Assembly: GCF_001484765.1 (NCBI RefSeq)
Contig: NZ_KQ947376.1
Location: 637,736 to 701,735 of the forward strand
Length of the DNA stretch: 64,000 nucleotides
Direction of reading: 5' to 3'
From: Entomohabitans teleogrylli
GTDB taxonomy: Bacteria > Pseudomonadota > Gammaproteobacteria > Enterobacterales > Enterobacteriaceae
This document shows positions 18,948-28,695 of the stretch, piece after piece. A program made the translations under genes and the position numbers. The notes under the pieces are model-generated. The model was given only the letters and a program-made list of their open reading frames with translations. It was not told the DNA's origin and did not search any database. Each line of letters begins with the position of its first letter. Within the stretch, counting starts at the first letter, position 1.

Positions 18948-19939
18948 TGCCGTTACTCGACATTCGTAATCTGACTATCGAGTTTATGACCGCCGAAGGC
19001 TGGGTGAAAGCCGTCGACCGGGTCAGTCTGACCCTGAATGAAGGCGAAATTCGCGGGCTGGTCGGCGAGTCCGGCTCCGGTAAAAGCCTGATAGCAAAGG
19101 CCATTTGCGGCGTGCGCAAAGATAACTGGCGCGTCACCGCGGACCGTATGCGTTTTGACGATATCGACATACTGCGCTTAACCGCCCGGGAGCGGCGCCG
19201 GTTAATGGGCCACAACGTCTCAATGATTTTCCAGGAGCCGCAGTCCTGTCTGGATCCTTCGGAAACCATTGGCCGCCAGTTAATGCAGAACATCCCACGC
19301 TGGACCTGGAAAGGCCGCTGGTGGCAGCGTTTCGGCTGGCGGCGTCGGCGGGCTATTGAGCTGCTGCATCGGGTAGGCATCAAAGATCATAAAGACACCA
19401 TGCGCAGTTTTCCCTATGAGCTAACCGAAGGCGAATGCCAGAAAGTGATGATCGCCATCGCCCTGGCCAACCAACCGCGCCTGTTAATTGCCGATGAGCC
19501 GACCAACGCCATGGAGCCAACCACCCAGGCGCAGATTTTCCGGCTATTGAGCCGCCTGAACCAGAATAACAGCACCACAATTCTGCTGATCAGTCACGAC
19601 CTGCAGATGCTCACCCAGTGGGCGGATCGTATTAACGTTATGTACTGCGGACAGACCGTGGAAACCGGCCCCAGCGAAGAGCTGATCGTCTCGCCGCATC
19701 ACCCTTACACCCAGGCACTGATCAGGGCAATACCGGATTTTGGCAGCGCGATGCCGCACAAGAGCCGCTTAAACACGCTGCCTGGCGCTATTCCACTACT
19801 GGAGCAGTTACCTATAGGTTGCCGGCTTGGTCCACGCTGCCCGTATGCGCAGCGGAAATGTATTGAGACTCCCCGGCTGACTGGCGCAAAAAATCACCTG
19901 TATGCCTGCCACTTTCCGCTGAATATCGAGAGAGAGTAA
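18947..19939 (+). CDS. sapD: Sap transporter ATPase SapD
   Basis: A 330-residue ABC ATPase with Walker A GESGSGKS and Walker [10 protein letters not shown], plus the oligopeptide-type C-terminal Cys motif ([15 protein letters not shown]). The ABC signature is unusual: LTEGE replaces LSGGQ, as in SapD of relatives. SapD has been reported to supply ATP-dependent support for Trk potassium uptake in E. coli, which may relate to this. Confidence 0.96.
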   Translation: MPLLDIRNLTIEFMTAEGWVKAVDRVSLTLNEGEIRGLVGESGSGKSLIAKAICGVRKDNWRVTADRMRFDDIDILRLTARERRRLMGHNVSMIFQEPQSCLDPSETIGRQLMQNIPRWTWKGRWWQRFGWRRRRAIELLHRVGIKDHKDTMRSFPYELTEGECQKVMIAIALANQPRLLIADEPTNAMEPTTQAQIFRLLSRLNQNNSTTILLISHDLQMLTQWADRINVMYCGQTVETGPSEELIVSPHHPYTQALIRAIPDFGSAMPHKSRLNTLPGAIPLLEQLPIGCRLGPRCPYAQRKCIETPRLTGAKNHLYACHFPLNIERE

Positions 19940-19942
19940 ATC

Positions 19943-20749
19943 ATGGTGGAAACGCTGCTTGAGGTCCGCAATCTGAGCAAAACCTTTCGTTACCGGACCG
20001 GCTGGTTTCACCGCCAGACGCTGGAGGCGGTAAAACCGCTGAGTTTTACCTTGCGGGAGGGGCAAACGCTGGCCATCATTGGCGAGAATGGCTCCGGGAA
20101 ATCAACGCTGGCCAAAATGCTCGCCGGGATGATAGAACCCACCACCGGGGAACTGGCGATAGACGATCATCCTCTGCATTTCGGGGATTATTCGTTTCGC
20201 AGCCAGCGCATCCGTATGATCTTTCAGGATCCCAGCACCTCCCTGAACCCACGCCAGCGGGTATCGCAAATCCTCGATTTCCCGCTGCGCCTCAATACCG
20301 AGCTGGACGCCGCGGCGCGTAAAACGCGCATCCTCGAAACCCTGCGCCTGGTCGGCCTGTTGCCGGATCACGCCAGTTATTACCCGCATATGCTGGCGCC
20401 GGGGCAAAAACAGCGTCTTGGACTGGCCCGGGCGCTGATTTTACGTCCCCAGGTGATCATTGCCGATGAAGCGCTGGCCTCGCTGGATATGTCGATGCGC
20501 TCGCAACTGGTCAATCTGATGCTGGAGCTCCAGGAAAAACAGGGAATTGCCTACATCTACGTTACCCAGCACATCGGTATGATGAAGCATATCAGCGATC
20601 AGGTGCTGGTGATGCACCAGGGGGAAGTGGTGGAGCGCGGCAGCACTGCGGATGTCCTCGCTTCACCGTTGCACGAGCTAACAAAGCGCCTGATCGCCGG
20701 CCATTTTGGCGAAGCCCTGACCGCCGACGCGTGGCGCAAAGACCGCTAA
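19943..20749 (+). CDS. sapF: Sap transporter ATPase SapF
   Basis: A 268-residue ABC ATPase with Walker A GENGSGKST and Walker B VIIADEALASLD; the signature reads LAPGQ in place of LSGGQ. It starts three bases after sapD. Last gene of the sap operon, followed by a short hairpin. Confidence 0.96.
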   Translation: MVETLLEVRNLSKTFRYRTGWFHRQTLEAVKPLSFTLREGQTLAIIGENGSGKSTLAKMLAGMIEPTTGELAIDDHPLHFGDYSFRSQRIRMIFQDPSTSLNPRQRVSQILDFPLRLNTELDAAARKTRILETLRLVGLLPDHASYYPHMLAPGQKQRLGLARALILRPQVIIADEALASLDMSMRSQLVNLMLELQEKQGIAYIYVTQHIGMMKHISDQVLVMHQGEVVERGSTADVLASPLHELTKRLIAGHFGEALTADAWRKDR

Positions 20750-20753
20750 CGCG

Positions 20754-20772
20754 AAAGCCACCAACTGGCTTT
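20754..20772 (+). terminator. Hairpin after sapF
   Basis: AAAGCCA-CCAAC-TGGCTTT stem-loop five bases after the sapF stop. There is no clear T run beyond the stem, so this is a weak candidate. Confidence 0.45.
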
Positions 20773-20889
20773 GTGACAATAGTCGCGAAGCCGAGAGATT
20801 GCTCCCTTTTCCCTCTTGATAACCATTCAGGAAGCGGATAACGTCATCTGGCACGGTGGAGAATAACCCTATAGCTCAACCGCTTGCAG

Positions 20890-21060
20890 CACCTCATTGC
20901 CGGACGGCAATACTGTCTGAATGATGAGGTGTATATATGCCTTGTTTTCTCCCGTCTCCGGGAGGCCTGACAACGCCAACACTCCAACACCCGTCAGGTA
21001 ACACCAATAACATAAATGATGATAGCACTTTGGTGGCCCGGCGCTTAGCCGGGTTTTCTT
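20890..21060 (+). promoter_or_regulatory. Structured leader with sequestered RBS and intrinsic terminator upstream of fabI
   Basis: Three elements in order. (1) CACCTCAT (20890-20897) pairs with ATGAGGTG (20924-20931), enclosing a small TGCC-GGAC-GGCA hairpin; this hides the GAGGTG ribosome-binding site of an ATG at 20937. (2) A CTCCCG-TCTC-CGGGAG hairpin (20949-20964) lies at codons 5-10 of that frame. (3) A textbook terminator, CCCGGC-GCTTA-GCCGGG-TTTTCTT, lies at 21037-21060. The arrangement looks like an attenuator or riboregulator, or a small RNA ending at 21060. Function, ligand and target are unknown; fabI begins about 300 bases further on. I could not match it to a named riboswitch. 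Confidence 0.55.
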
Positions 21061-21203
21061 CGTTTGCCGGCACTCTGGTCAGTCCTGCGATGACGGTTGA
21101 AAGCCTTTCCCTGCCGCCGGAAACCTTTTATTATCCCCAACCAGTCATGTCGTTTAATTCCGCGCCAGTCACTCGCGCCGGCGCGCGGCAAGCCGAAAAA
21201 TAA
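20937..21203 (+). CDS. Candidate leader ORF in the sapF-fabI gap
   Basis: An ATG seven bases after GAGGTG opens an 88-codon frame beginning MPCFLPSPGGLTTPTLQHPS. It is rich in Pro, Ser and Thr and its codons pass through both the second hairpin and the terminator described for this leader. The later half resembles no protein I know. If translated, the first 10-20 codons could act as a regulatory leader peptide; the full 88 residues may be only chance openness. Confidence 0.25.
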   Translation: MPCFLPSPGGLTTPTLQHPSGNTNNINDDSTLVARRLAGFSSFAGTLVSPAMTVESLSLPPETFYYPQPVMSFNSAPVTRAGARQAEK

Positions 21204-21367
21204 CGTGACACTCCCCTGGTCGGGTGGGATATAATTTTCAATTGGTTTTGAATGACTTCAAATTACGCTATGTCCGCCCGGCCCGCCTTGCTGAAAGGTA
21301 ACATGCCAGGGCGTCTGCGCCTGGAATGACGGGCGTAAATCAGTACCAACTAATAAGGATTAAAGCT

Positions 21368-22156
21368 ATGGGTTTTCTTACCGGTAAGCGCATTCTGGTA
21401 ACTGGCGTTGCCAGCAACCGCTCCATCGCCTTCGGCATTGCGCAGGCGATGCGCCGCGAAGGCGCCGAGCTGGCATTCACCTATCAGACCGAAAAACTGA
21501 AAGGCCGCGTCGATGAGTTTGCCGCTGAGCTGGATTCCAGCATTATATTGCCGTGCGATGTTGCGGAAGATGCCAGTATTGAAAACATGTTTGCTGAACT
21601 GGCAAAAGTCTGGCCGAAATTTGACGGTTTCGTTCACTCCATTGGCTTCGCGCCTGGCGACCAACTGGACGGCGACTATGTTAATGCCGTGACTCGTGAA
21701 GGCTTCAAAATTGCCCACGATATCAGCTCCTATAGCTTTGTCGCCATGGCGAAAGCCTGTCGCGCGATGCTCAACCCGAACTCCGCGCTGCTGACGCTCT
21801 CCTACCTGGGCGCCGAGCGTGCAATCCCCAACTACAACGTAATGGGATTAGCCAAAGCCTCTCTGGAAGCCAACGTACGCTATATGGCCAATGCCATGGG
21901 TCCGGAAGGCGTACGCGTTAACGCCATCTCTGCCGGTCCGATCCGCACACTGGCGGCCTCTGGTATTAAAGATTTCCGTAAAATGCTGGCCCACTGCGAA
22001 GCGGTTACGCCGATTCGCCGTACCGTGACCATTGAGGATGTGGGTAACACAGCCGCTTTCCTGTGCTCCGATCTTTCCGCCGGTATCTGCGGCGAAGTCG
22101 TACACGTCGACGGCGGTTTCAATATCGCGGCGATGAACGAGCTGGAACTGAAATAA
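21368..22156 (+). CDS. fabI: Enoyl-ACP reductase (NADH) FabI
   Basis: A 262-residue SDR-family enzyme that performs the last reduction of each fatty-acid elongation cycle. Catalytic Y146, Y156 and K163 are present ([20 protein letters not shown]), and triclosan-contact residue G93 is wild type (HSIGFAPG). The start [13 protein letters not shown] follows AATAAGGATTAAAGCT and gives exactly the E. coli length; an upstream in-frame ATG adds a non-conserved 14-residue tail. In K-12 ycjD lies between sapF and fabI; here it is replaced by the structured leader region. Confidence 0.98.
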   Translation: MGFLTGKRILVTGVASNRSIAFGIAQAMRREGAELAFTYQTEKLKGRVDEFAAELDSSIILPCDVAEDASIENMFAELAKVWPKFDGFVHSIGFAPGDQLDGDYVNAVTREGFKIAHDISSYSFVAMAKACRAMLNPNSALLTLSYLGAERAIPNYNVMGLAKASLEANVRYMANAMGPEGVRVNAISAGPIRTLAASGIKDFRKMLAHCEAVTPIRRTVTIEDVGNTAAFLCSDLSAGICGEVVHVDGGFNIAAMNELELK

Positions 22157-22165
22157 TCTCCCCCT

Positions 22166-22188
22166 CCCCGGGGTATCTGGCCCCGGGG
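22166..22188 (+). terminator. Terminator after fabI
   Basis: CCCCGGGG-TATCTGG-CCCCGGGG stem-loop ten bases after the fabI stop, followed by AATACCTTTCTTT. Confidence 0.7.
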
Positions 22189-22330
22189 AATACCTTTCTT
22201 TGCTGCGTTATAGCTTTCCGATCTTTATTATCACCGCCCATTCTTTCACTTACGCCGCCCCATACGCCAGGATAGCTCTACTGTCCCGATCCGCTGAAAC
22301 ACGGGTCTTTTTTATGCCCGGAGAATGCCT

Positions 22331-23488
22331 ATGGAACAACGCCGCGTTGCCGGTAAAGGCCACTGGTACCACGAAACCCAGTCCAGTCTTTGCCACGCAG
22401 AAGTCCTCCCGTTAGCTCCCGAAGCGGCTCTGGTTGAAGATCGCTTAATGCTGGATAGCGCATTTCCCGCGCCGCTTGCCTCGGCACATCGCCACTGGCT
22501 GGCCTGCGCCCGTTCGTTAGCCGAACAGTTTTTCCCGGCCCGGGTTACCACCGATCGCCTGCATACACTGAGCAGCTACGACCGCCTGAGTACCGCGTTA
22601 ACCGTCGCTCAGGTTTATGGCGTTCAGCGGCTGTGTAATCATTATGCCGCCCGGCTGGCGCCGGAGCCCGGCCCTGATTCGTCCCGCGAAAGCAACCGGC
22701 GGCTGACGCAAATCACCCAGTACGCGCGTCAGCTTGCCAGTCAGCCAACCCTGATAACGCCGGGCGCAACGCAGCAACTGGTTGAGGTTGGGCTGTCCGA
22801 TGAAGATATTGTCACATTTCACCAGATTATCGGTTTTATTGGCTTTCAGGCGCGGCTGGTGGCGGTTGCTCAGGCGCTCTCCGACCAGCCGGCCCGTTGG
22901 TTACCGGGTATGGAGACCCGGCAGGATGCATCGGCAGAATGCTTTGCCGCCCCCGTTCCACACTGGACGCCGACGCTGGAGAAACCCGCCCCCGGCTACC
23001 TCAGTGACGCGCAACTGGCGGCAATTCGCCAGACCGATGGCCATCCTCTGCTGAGTCCATTAAGCGACTTACTGGCGCTGAATGCGCCAGCGCTAACTCT
23101 GTTCGCCGATCTCCTGACCCAAAGTCAATTCAGTGCCCCTCATGGGACGCTGCATCAGACGGTAATGTTACTCACCAGCCGTATCAACGGCAGCGCCGAT
23201 TGTTTTTACCAGTTGACCAGGGCATGGCCGGGAGACCCTGGGTTGCCGGAGGCGATGCGCAACGGCGAGCGCGCCCTGATGGCATGGTGCCACCACTCCC
23301 CCCGGGAACAGGCGCTGATACCAGCGCTACAGATATTTATTCGTACCCCCGATCGCTTCGGGCCGCCACAGTTAAAACCCTTTAGCGAACAGGGGATAGA
23401 CGCCGACACGACGCTGTCATTACTGGCCTGTAGCGCGCTGACTGGCTGGATAAACCGATTGAAGAGCGGTCTGGGATATTGCGCATAA
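22331..23488 (+). CDS. yciW: Carboxymuconolactone decarboxylase-like protein YciW
   Basis: A 385-residue protein resembling E. coli YciW ([12 protein letters not shown] near the N-terminus; [20 protein letters not shown] and [16 protein letters not shown] in the middle). It has a CMD/AhpD-like fold prediction and is CysB-regulated, linked to cysteine and methionine metabolism in E. coli. I used the ATG at 22331 (MEQRRVAGK) to match the E. coli start. It diverges from E. coli more than its neighbours do, especially in the C-terminal half. Confidence 0.85.
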   Translation: MEQRRVAGKGHWYHETQSSLCHAEVLPLAPEAALVEDRLMLDSAFPAPLASAHRHWLACARSLAEQFFPARVTTDRLHTLSSYDRLSTALTVAQVYGVQRLCNHYAARLAPEPGPDSSRESNRRLTQITQYARQLASQPTLITPGATQQLVEVGLSDEDIVTFHQIIGFIGFQARLVAVAQALSDQPARWLPGMETRQDASAECFAAPVPHWTPTLEKPAPGYLSDAQLAAIRQTDGHPLLSPLSDLLALNAPALTLFADLLTQSQFSAPHGTLHQTVMLLTSRINGSADCFYQLTRAWPGDPGLPEAMRNGERALMAWCHHSPREQALIPALQIFIRTPDRFGPPQLKPFSEQGIDADTTLSLLACSALTGWINRLKSGLGYCA

Positions 23489-23588
23489 CCTCCTCGCTGT
23501 CCGCCGCCGCCAGGCAAAGAGAGCTTGCTGCAACCGGCGGATTCGCGTAAAACTGTCAGCCGCTCTTAGGCCACGAAAACTCAACGAT

Positions 23589-25523
23589 ATGTTCCAGGAT
23601 AATCCGCTGCTTGCGCAGCTTAAACAGCAATTACATTCCCAGACTCCCCGTGCTGAGGGGGTCGTTAAAGGCACCGAGAAAGGTTTTGGTTTTCTGGAGG
23701 TGGATGCCAATAAAAGCTATTTCATTCCCCCTCCGCAGATGAAGAAAGTGATGCACGGCGATAAGATCGTTGCCGTCATCCATAGCGAAAAAGATCGCGA
23801 GAGCGCAGAGCCCGAAGAGCTTGTTGAGCCGTTTCTTACCCGCTTTGTTGGCCGCGTACACAAAAAAGACGATCGCCTCTCCATTGTGCCGGACCATCCG
23901 CTACTGAAAGAGGCTATCCCCTGCCGCCCGGTTCGTAGCCTGACCCATGAATTTAACGATGGCGACTGGGCTGTGGCAGAGATGCGCCGCCATCCGCTGA
24001 AAGGCGATCGCGGCTTCTTTGCTGAATTAACTCAGTTTATTACCTTTGGCGACGATCATTTAGCACCCTGGTGGGTCACCCTGGCGCGCCACAATCTGGA
24101 GCGTGAAGCGCCGGACGGCGTGGCCACCGAGATGCTGGATGAGGGGCTGACGCGCGAAGATTTAACCGCCCTGGATTTCGTCACCATAGACAGCGCCAGC
24201 ACCAAAGATATGGATGATGCGCTGTATGTTGAAGAAGCCGCAGACGGCAGCCTGCTGTTGACCGTGGCGATCGCCGATCCCACCGCCTGGATTGCTGAGG
24301 GCAGCAAACTGGACAATATTGCCCGGGTGCGCGCCTTTACCAACTACCTGCCCGGCTTCAACATCCCGATGCTGCCGCGCGAGCTGTCCGACGATCTGTG
24401 TTCTCTGCGTCCTCATGAGCAGCGTCCGGTTCTGGCCTGCCGCATGACCATCGCGCAGGATGGCAATATTAGCGACGAGATTCATTTCTTTACCGCGATC
24501 ATTGAGTCCAAAGCCAAACTGGCTTATGACGACGTTTCCGACTGGCTGGAGCAGAAAGGCCAGTGGCAACCGGATAGCGAGCAAATCGCCCGCCAGATTC
24601 GCCTGCTGCAACGTGTCTGCCAGTTGCGCGGTGAATGGCGTCAGAAACATGCGCTGGTATTTAAAGACCGCCCGGACTATCGGTTTATTCTCGGCGACAA
24701 AGGTGAAGTCCTCGATATCATCGCCGAACCGCGGCGTATCGCAAACCGCATTGTCGAAGAGTCAATGATCGCCGCAAACGTCTGTGCGGCCCGGGTGTTG
24801 CGCGATAAACTCGGCTTTGGCATCTACAATGTCCACACCGGCTTCGATCCCGCCAACATCGAACAACTGGCTAATCTGCTGCAGACTCATGGCATGCACA
24901 TTGACGCACAGGAAGTCCTGACCCTGCCTGGCTTCTGTAAACTGCGCCGCGAACTGGACGCCCAACCGACGGAGTTCCTCGACAGCCGGATTCGCCGCTT
25001 CCAGTCTTTTGCGGAAATCAGCACCGAACCCGGCGCCCATTTCGGCCTTGGCCTTGAGGCCTATGCCACCTGGACATCGCCCATCCGTAAATACGGCGAC
25101 ATGATTAACCACCGTTTACTGAAAGCGATTGTCAAATCTGCCGCCACCACCCGTCCGGCGGACGAGGTCACCGTGCAGATGGCGGAACGCCGCCGCCTGA
25201 ACCGTATGGCGGAACGCGATGTCGGCGACTGGCTGTATGCCCGCTTCCTGAAGGACAAAGCCGGCACCGACACCCGCTTCGCGGCAGAGATTATTGATGT
25301 CAGCCGCGGCGGGATGCGCGTTCGCCTGGTGGATAACGGCGCCGTCGCGTTTATCCCGGCGCCGTTTATTCACGCGGTACGCGATGAGCTGGTCTGCAGC
25401 CAGGAAAATGGCACTGTGCAGATTAAAGGCGAAGTCCGTTACAAGGTCACAGACGTCATTGATGTCACCATTGCCGAAGTACGTATGGAAACCCGCAGCA
25501 TCATTGCCCGTCCGGTTGAATAA
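23589..25523 (+). CDS. rnb: Exoribonuclease II
   Basis: A 644-residue 3'-5' processive exoribonuclease, the same length as E. coli RNase II. Two N-terminal cold-shock domains (about 20-150) precede the RNB catalytic domain with metal-binding D201, D207, D209 and D210 ([15 protein letters not shown]) and a C-terminal S1 domain (from about 560). It degrades single-stranded mRNA in the cytoplasm. Followed by a strong terminator. Confidence 0.98.
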   Translation: MFQDNPLLAQLKQQLHSQTPRAEGVVKGTEKGFGFLEVDANKSYFIPPPQMKKVMHGDKIVAVIHSEKDRESAEPEELVEPFLTRFVGRVHKKDDRLSIVPDHPLLKEAIPCRPVRSLTHEFNDGDWAVAEMRRHPLKGDRGFFAELTQFITFGDDHLAPWWVTLARHNLEREAPDGVATEMLDEGLTREDLTALDFVTIDSASTKDMDDALYVEEAADGSLLLTVAIADPTAWIAEGSKLDNIARVRAFTNYLPGFNIPMLPRELSDDLCSLRPHEQRPVLACRMTIAQDGNISDEIHFFTAIIESKAKLAYDDVSDWLEQKGQWQPDSEQIARQIRLLQRVCQLRGEWRQKHALVFKDRPDYRFILGDKGEVLDIIAEPRRIANRIVEESMIAANVCAARVLRDKLGFGIYNVHTGFDPANIEQLANLLQTHGMHIDAQEVLTLPGFCKLRRELDAQPTEFLDSRIRRFQSFAEISTEPGAHFGLGLEAYATWTSPIRKYGDMINHRLLKAIVKSAATTRPADEVTVQMAERRRLNRMAERDVGDWLYARFLKDKAGTDTRFAAEIIDVSRGGMRVRLVDNGAVAFIPAPFIHAVRDELVCSQENGTVQIKGEVRYKVTDVIDVTIAEVRMETRSIIARPVE

Positions 25524-25531
25524 TCCTTTTC

Positions 25532-25552
25532 GACGGCGCATTACGCGCCGTC
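25532..25552 (+). terminator. rnb terminator
   Basis: GACGGCGC-ATTAC-GCGCCGTC followed by TTTT, eight bases after the stop of rnb. Confidence 0.9.
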
Positions 25553-25706
25553 TTTTCTCACCCCCGCGCCACCGCCGATAGAATATTTGTTTATGTGCTA
25601 GTACCAATTTGTTGATCGGGAAGCGATATTCTCACGCAGCGGATAATTCTCTTTTAGCGGAATTTCTTGCATTATGTATTAACTGTACAACCTGAAAGGA
25701 AAAACG

Positions 25707-25892
25707 ATGCCAACTCTGGACGCTCAGCAGCTCGCCAGCCGGATTGATACCGTCCTGGATATTCTGGTTGCCGGAGATTATCCCTCCGCCATTAATAATC
25801 TGGAAATTCTTAAATCCGAACTTCTGGCCCTTGCCGGCAATGATGCTACGGCTAATGGCAACGACCAGCAGAAATCGCCCTGGGAAATTTAG
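25707..25892 (+). CDS. yciZ: UPF0509 family protein YciZ
   Basis: A 61-residue soluble protein of unknown function. [20 protein letters not shown], then ILKSELLAL and the C-terminal SPWEI are the family hallmarks. Preceded by GAAAGGAAAAACG. In K-12 the c-di-GMP phosphodiesterase gene pdeR lies between rnb and yciZ; here the two are only 183 bases apart. Confidence 0.9.
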   Translation: MPTLDAQQLASRIDTVLDILVAGDYPSAINNLEILKSELLALAGNDATANGNDQQKSPWEI

Positions 25893-26053
25893 TCACTCCG
25901 GCGTTTTACCCGGTATCGTGCGGCGCAGGAATGCTAAATCCCATTTGCCCGCCGTCGCCTGGTAAAACGCCCTCGCAAAATGTTACTATTGGGCGCTGTA
26001 AATTGCGGATTAACCCGCAAGGCATTAATGATTACCGCCCAAAACGAGTCGAT

Positions 26054-26812
26054 ATGAATTCCAGACAACAAATAATTCTGCAGATGGTCATTGATCGGGG
26101 CCGCATGAGCGTGGTTGAACTCGCGAAACTGACCGGGGTCTCCGAAGTCACTATCCGACAGGATCTCAATCAACTCGAAAAACGCCATTTTCTGAAACGG
26201 ACCCACGGTTATGCCGTACCGCTCGACAGTGACGACGTCGAAACGCGGATGATGAATAACTACGCCGTGAAGCGCCAGCTCGCTGAATTTGCTGCTTCGC
26301 TGGTTGATGATGACGAAACGGTATTTATTGAAAATGGCAGTTGTAACGCCCTGCTGGCGCGTACCCTCGCGGAGCAAAAGAATGTCACGCTCATCACCGT
26401 CAGCAGCTATATCGCCCATCAGTTAAAAGATACCCGGTGCGAAGTCATTCTGTTGGGGGGGATCTACCAGAAAAAGAGCGAAAGTATGGTCGGTCCGTTG
26501 ACCCGCCAGTACATTCAGCAGGTCCATTTCAGCAAGGCGTTTATCGGTATTGATGGCTGGCAGCCGGAAACCGGATTTACCGGGCGTGATATGATGCGCA
26601 CCGATGTCGCCAACGCCATTCTTGAAAAAGGCAGCCAGGCGATTGTCCTGACCGACAGCAGTAAGTTTGGCGCGATGCACCCCTACACGCTGGGGCCGGT
26701 CTCCGCTTTCAGCCGGGTGATTACCGATGACGGTCTGGAAGACAGCGCCCGCCGCACCCTCGAATCCCAGGGCGTGCAGGTTAATATCGTTCCGTCCTGG
26801 CCCCTCGCCTGA
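26054..26812 (+). CDS. yciT: DeoR-family transcriptional regulator YciT
   Basis: A 252-residue regulator. The N-terminal helix-turn-helix ([20 protein letters not shown]) is followed by the DeoR C-terminal sensor domain, which binds phosphosugars in relatives ([34 protein letters not shown]). The start at [11 protein letters not shown] fits the 249-residue E. coli protein; the frame is open upstream without similarity. In E. coli YciT is associated with osmB and osmotic control. Confidence 0.93.
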   Translation: MNSRQQIILQMVIDRGRMSVVELAKLTGVSEVTIRQDLNQLEKRHFLKRTHGYAVPLDSDDVETRMMNNYAVKRQLAEFAASLVDDDETVFIENGSCNALLARTLAEQKNVTLITVSSYIAHQLKDTRCEVILLGGIYQKKSESMVGPLTRQYIQQVHFSKAFIGIDGWQPETGFTGRDMMRTDVANAILEKGSQAIVLTDSSKFGAMHPYTLGPVSAFSRVITDDGLEDSARRTLESQGVQVNIVPSWPLA

Positions 26813-27048
26813 GGGGTTTATTCTTCAGAGTTTTCTCAGCATCCAATTCAGACTATTTACCTGTCACCCTTTTGCCAAGTATTTAAAATTATTAATAGCG
26901 ATATAACAGGAAGTGACTATCACCTGCGTGATTTGATGTGTCTTATATCGTAGCGTCGTTTCACGGAATTTCACGAGAAGTAGCAGATAACCTTCTATAC
27001 TTAACGAGAAATGTCTTTCTGTGAATCAATAATTCAGGAGAAAGTACT

Positions 27049-27267
27049 ATGAAGATGAATAACAAAAAAATAGCGGCCGCGGTAATGGCTGTCATACTGG
27101 CAACATCGCTGAGCGCCTGTTCAAACTGGTCAAAACGCGACCGTAACACAGCTATCGGCGCTGGTGCCGGCGCCATCGGCGGCGCCGTACTGACCGATGG
27201 AAGTACCCTGGGTACCCTGGGTGGGGCCGCGGTCGGTGGTATCATCGGCCACCAGGTTGGAAAATAA
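27049..27267 (+). CDS. osmB: Osmotically inducible lipoprotein OsmB
   Basis: A 72-residue outer membrane lipoprotein. The signal peptide ends in the lipobox LSA-C24, followed by Ser at +2, which directs outer membrane sorting. The mature part is a glycine-zipper (AIGAGAGAIGGAVL, GGAAVGGIIGHQVG). RpoS- and Rcs-controlled in E. coli; a 236-base upstream region leaves room for two promoters. Followed by a strong terminator. Confidence 0.97.
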   Translation: MKMNNKKIAAAVMAVILATSLSACSNWSKRDRNTAIGAGAGAIGGAVLTDGSTLGTLGGAAVGGIIGHQVGK

Positions 27268-27350
27268 TATAACACGTTAAAAAACAGGTCTGACTACGGC
27301 AGTTCACCCAATAAAAGGCCATACCCGCATGTGGCCGCAGATTGTTAAAA

Positions 27351-27375
27351 AGCCCAAAAACACTGTTTTTGGGCT
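27351..27375. terminator. Bidirectional terminator between osmB and yciH
   Basis: AGCCCAAAAA-CACTG-TTTTTGGGCT followed by TTT. The A/T-rich arms provide U tracts in both directions between the convergent genes. Confidence 0.88.
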
Positions 27376-27445
27376 TTTTAATGGCGGGCAGAAAAATGTC
27401 GGTCGGCAATGAGGGCCTTCAGCCACGAGCAAAATTACCGACCGG

Positions 27446-27772
27446 TCAGCCACCAGCCAGTTTTACTTTCATTCCTTTGGCTTCCAGCAGCGTTTTCAAC
27501 AATTCCCGCTTATCCCCCTGAATCTCAATCACGCCATCCTTGAGCGAACCACCGCAACCACATTTCTTCTTCAGTTCGGCTGCCAGCGCTACCAGCGCCG
27601 CATCATCCAGATCAATACCGGTAATCAGGCATACACCCTTACCTTTACGCCCGCTGGTCTGGCGCTGAATGCGCACAATGCCATCGCCTTTCGGGCGCTG
27701 AGGCTGTTCTTCTGCGGGCTTAATTCTGCCGCTGTCGGTGGAATAGACCAGACGGCTGTTATTATCGTTCAT
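27446..27772 (-). CDS. yciH: SUI1-family translation factor YciH
   Basis: A 108-residue homologue of eukaryotic eIF1 (SUI1 fold; [20 protein letters not shown] is the core). In E. coli it is linked to start-site fidelity and stress translation. Its ATG overlaps the pyrF stop by four bases, so the pair is translationally coupled. Confidence 0.96.
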   Translation of the reverse strand: MNDNNSRLVYSTDSGRIKPAEEQPQRPKGDGIVRIQRQTSGRKGKGVCLITGIDLDDAALVALAAELKKKCGCGGSLKDGVIEIQGDKRELLKTLLEAKGMKVKLAGG

Positions 27773-28503
27773 GATGCCTCCCGAAGTGAGGCGCGAATGT
27801 CGCGCAGCGTTTGCGCCGGATTGTCTGCCTGAGTGATCGGTCGGCCAATCACCATATAATCGACACCCGCGGCCTGCGCCTGCTGCGGCGTCATGATGCG
27901 GCGCTGATCGCCGGCGTCGGCCCCTGCCGGGCGAATCCCCGGGGTGACCAGTTTAAAATCCTGCCCAAGAGCGCTTTTAAAGCTCACCGCTTCCTGAGCG
28001 GAACAGACCACGCCATCCAGACCGCAGGACTGTGTCAATCGCGCCAGGCGCTCAGCGTACTCTGCCGGCGTGGCGCTAATACCCAACCCTTGCAGATCGC
28101 TGGCTTCCATACTGGTCAGCACCGTGACGGCAATCAGCAGCGGCGCATCACGGCCAAAACAGTCCAGCGCGGCCCGCGCCGCAGACATCATACGTGCCCC
28201 GCCGCTGGCATGGACGTTAACCATCCATACTCCCAGCTCCGCCGCTGCGGCAACCGCGCGGGCCGCGGTGTTCGGGATATCGTGAAATTTTAGGTCAAGA
28301 AAAACCTCAAAGCCGCGCTGCTGCAAATCACGAACCAACTGCGGGCCAAACAGAGTAAACATCTCTTTGCCGACTTTCAGGCGACAGTCGCGCGGGTCAA
28401 TAAGATCCACAAAGGCCAGCGCCTTATCCCTGTTGTCATAATCCAGCGCAACAATAACCGGGGAATCAGTGACAGCGGTATGGCAATTCTCGGCAGGCTT
28501 CAT
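27769..28503 (-). CDS. pyrF: Orotidine 5'-phosphate decarboxylase
   Basis: A 244-residue enzyme that converts OMP to UMP, the last step of de novo pyrimidine synthesis. The catalytic Asp-x-Lys-x-x-x-Asp motif is D70-L-K72-F-H-D75, and the phosphate-binding end is [13 protein letters not shown] chose the ATG at 28503, preceded by AAGGAAGAGCC; an upstream in-frame start would add a 15-residue tail not seen in relatives. Confidence 0.97.
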   Translation of the reverse strand: MKPAENCHTAVTDSPVIVALDYDNRDKALAFVDLIDPRDCRLKVGKEMFTLFGPQLVRDLQQRGFEVFLDLKFHDIPNTAARAVAAAAELGVWMVNVHASGGARMMSAARAALDCFGRDAPLLIAVTVLTSMEASDLQGLGISATPAEYAERLARLTQSCGLDGVVCSAQEAVSFKSALGQDFKLVTPGIRPAGADAGDQRRIMTPQQAQAAGVDYMVIGRPITQADNPAQTLRDIRASLREAS

Positions 28504-28695
28504 GGCTCTTCCTTCTATACGGGTGGGACCTGGCGGCGCGTCAGGCAAACGGCAGGCATTCTACCTGCCTCCCGGAGAAATGAACAGGCGCAATCCTCCC
28601 CTGAGTGACCCGTCCGGCGTCGGGGCTAACGTTTTAATGTCAAAATTCATTAAGTATGTTGTAACTAAAATCAGTTTTTTTTAAAAATACCGCGA

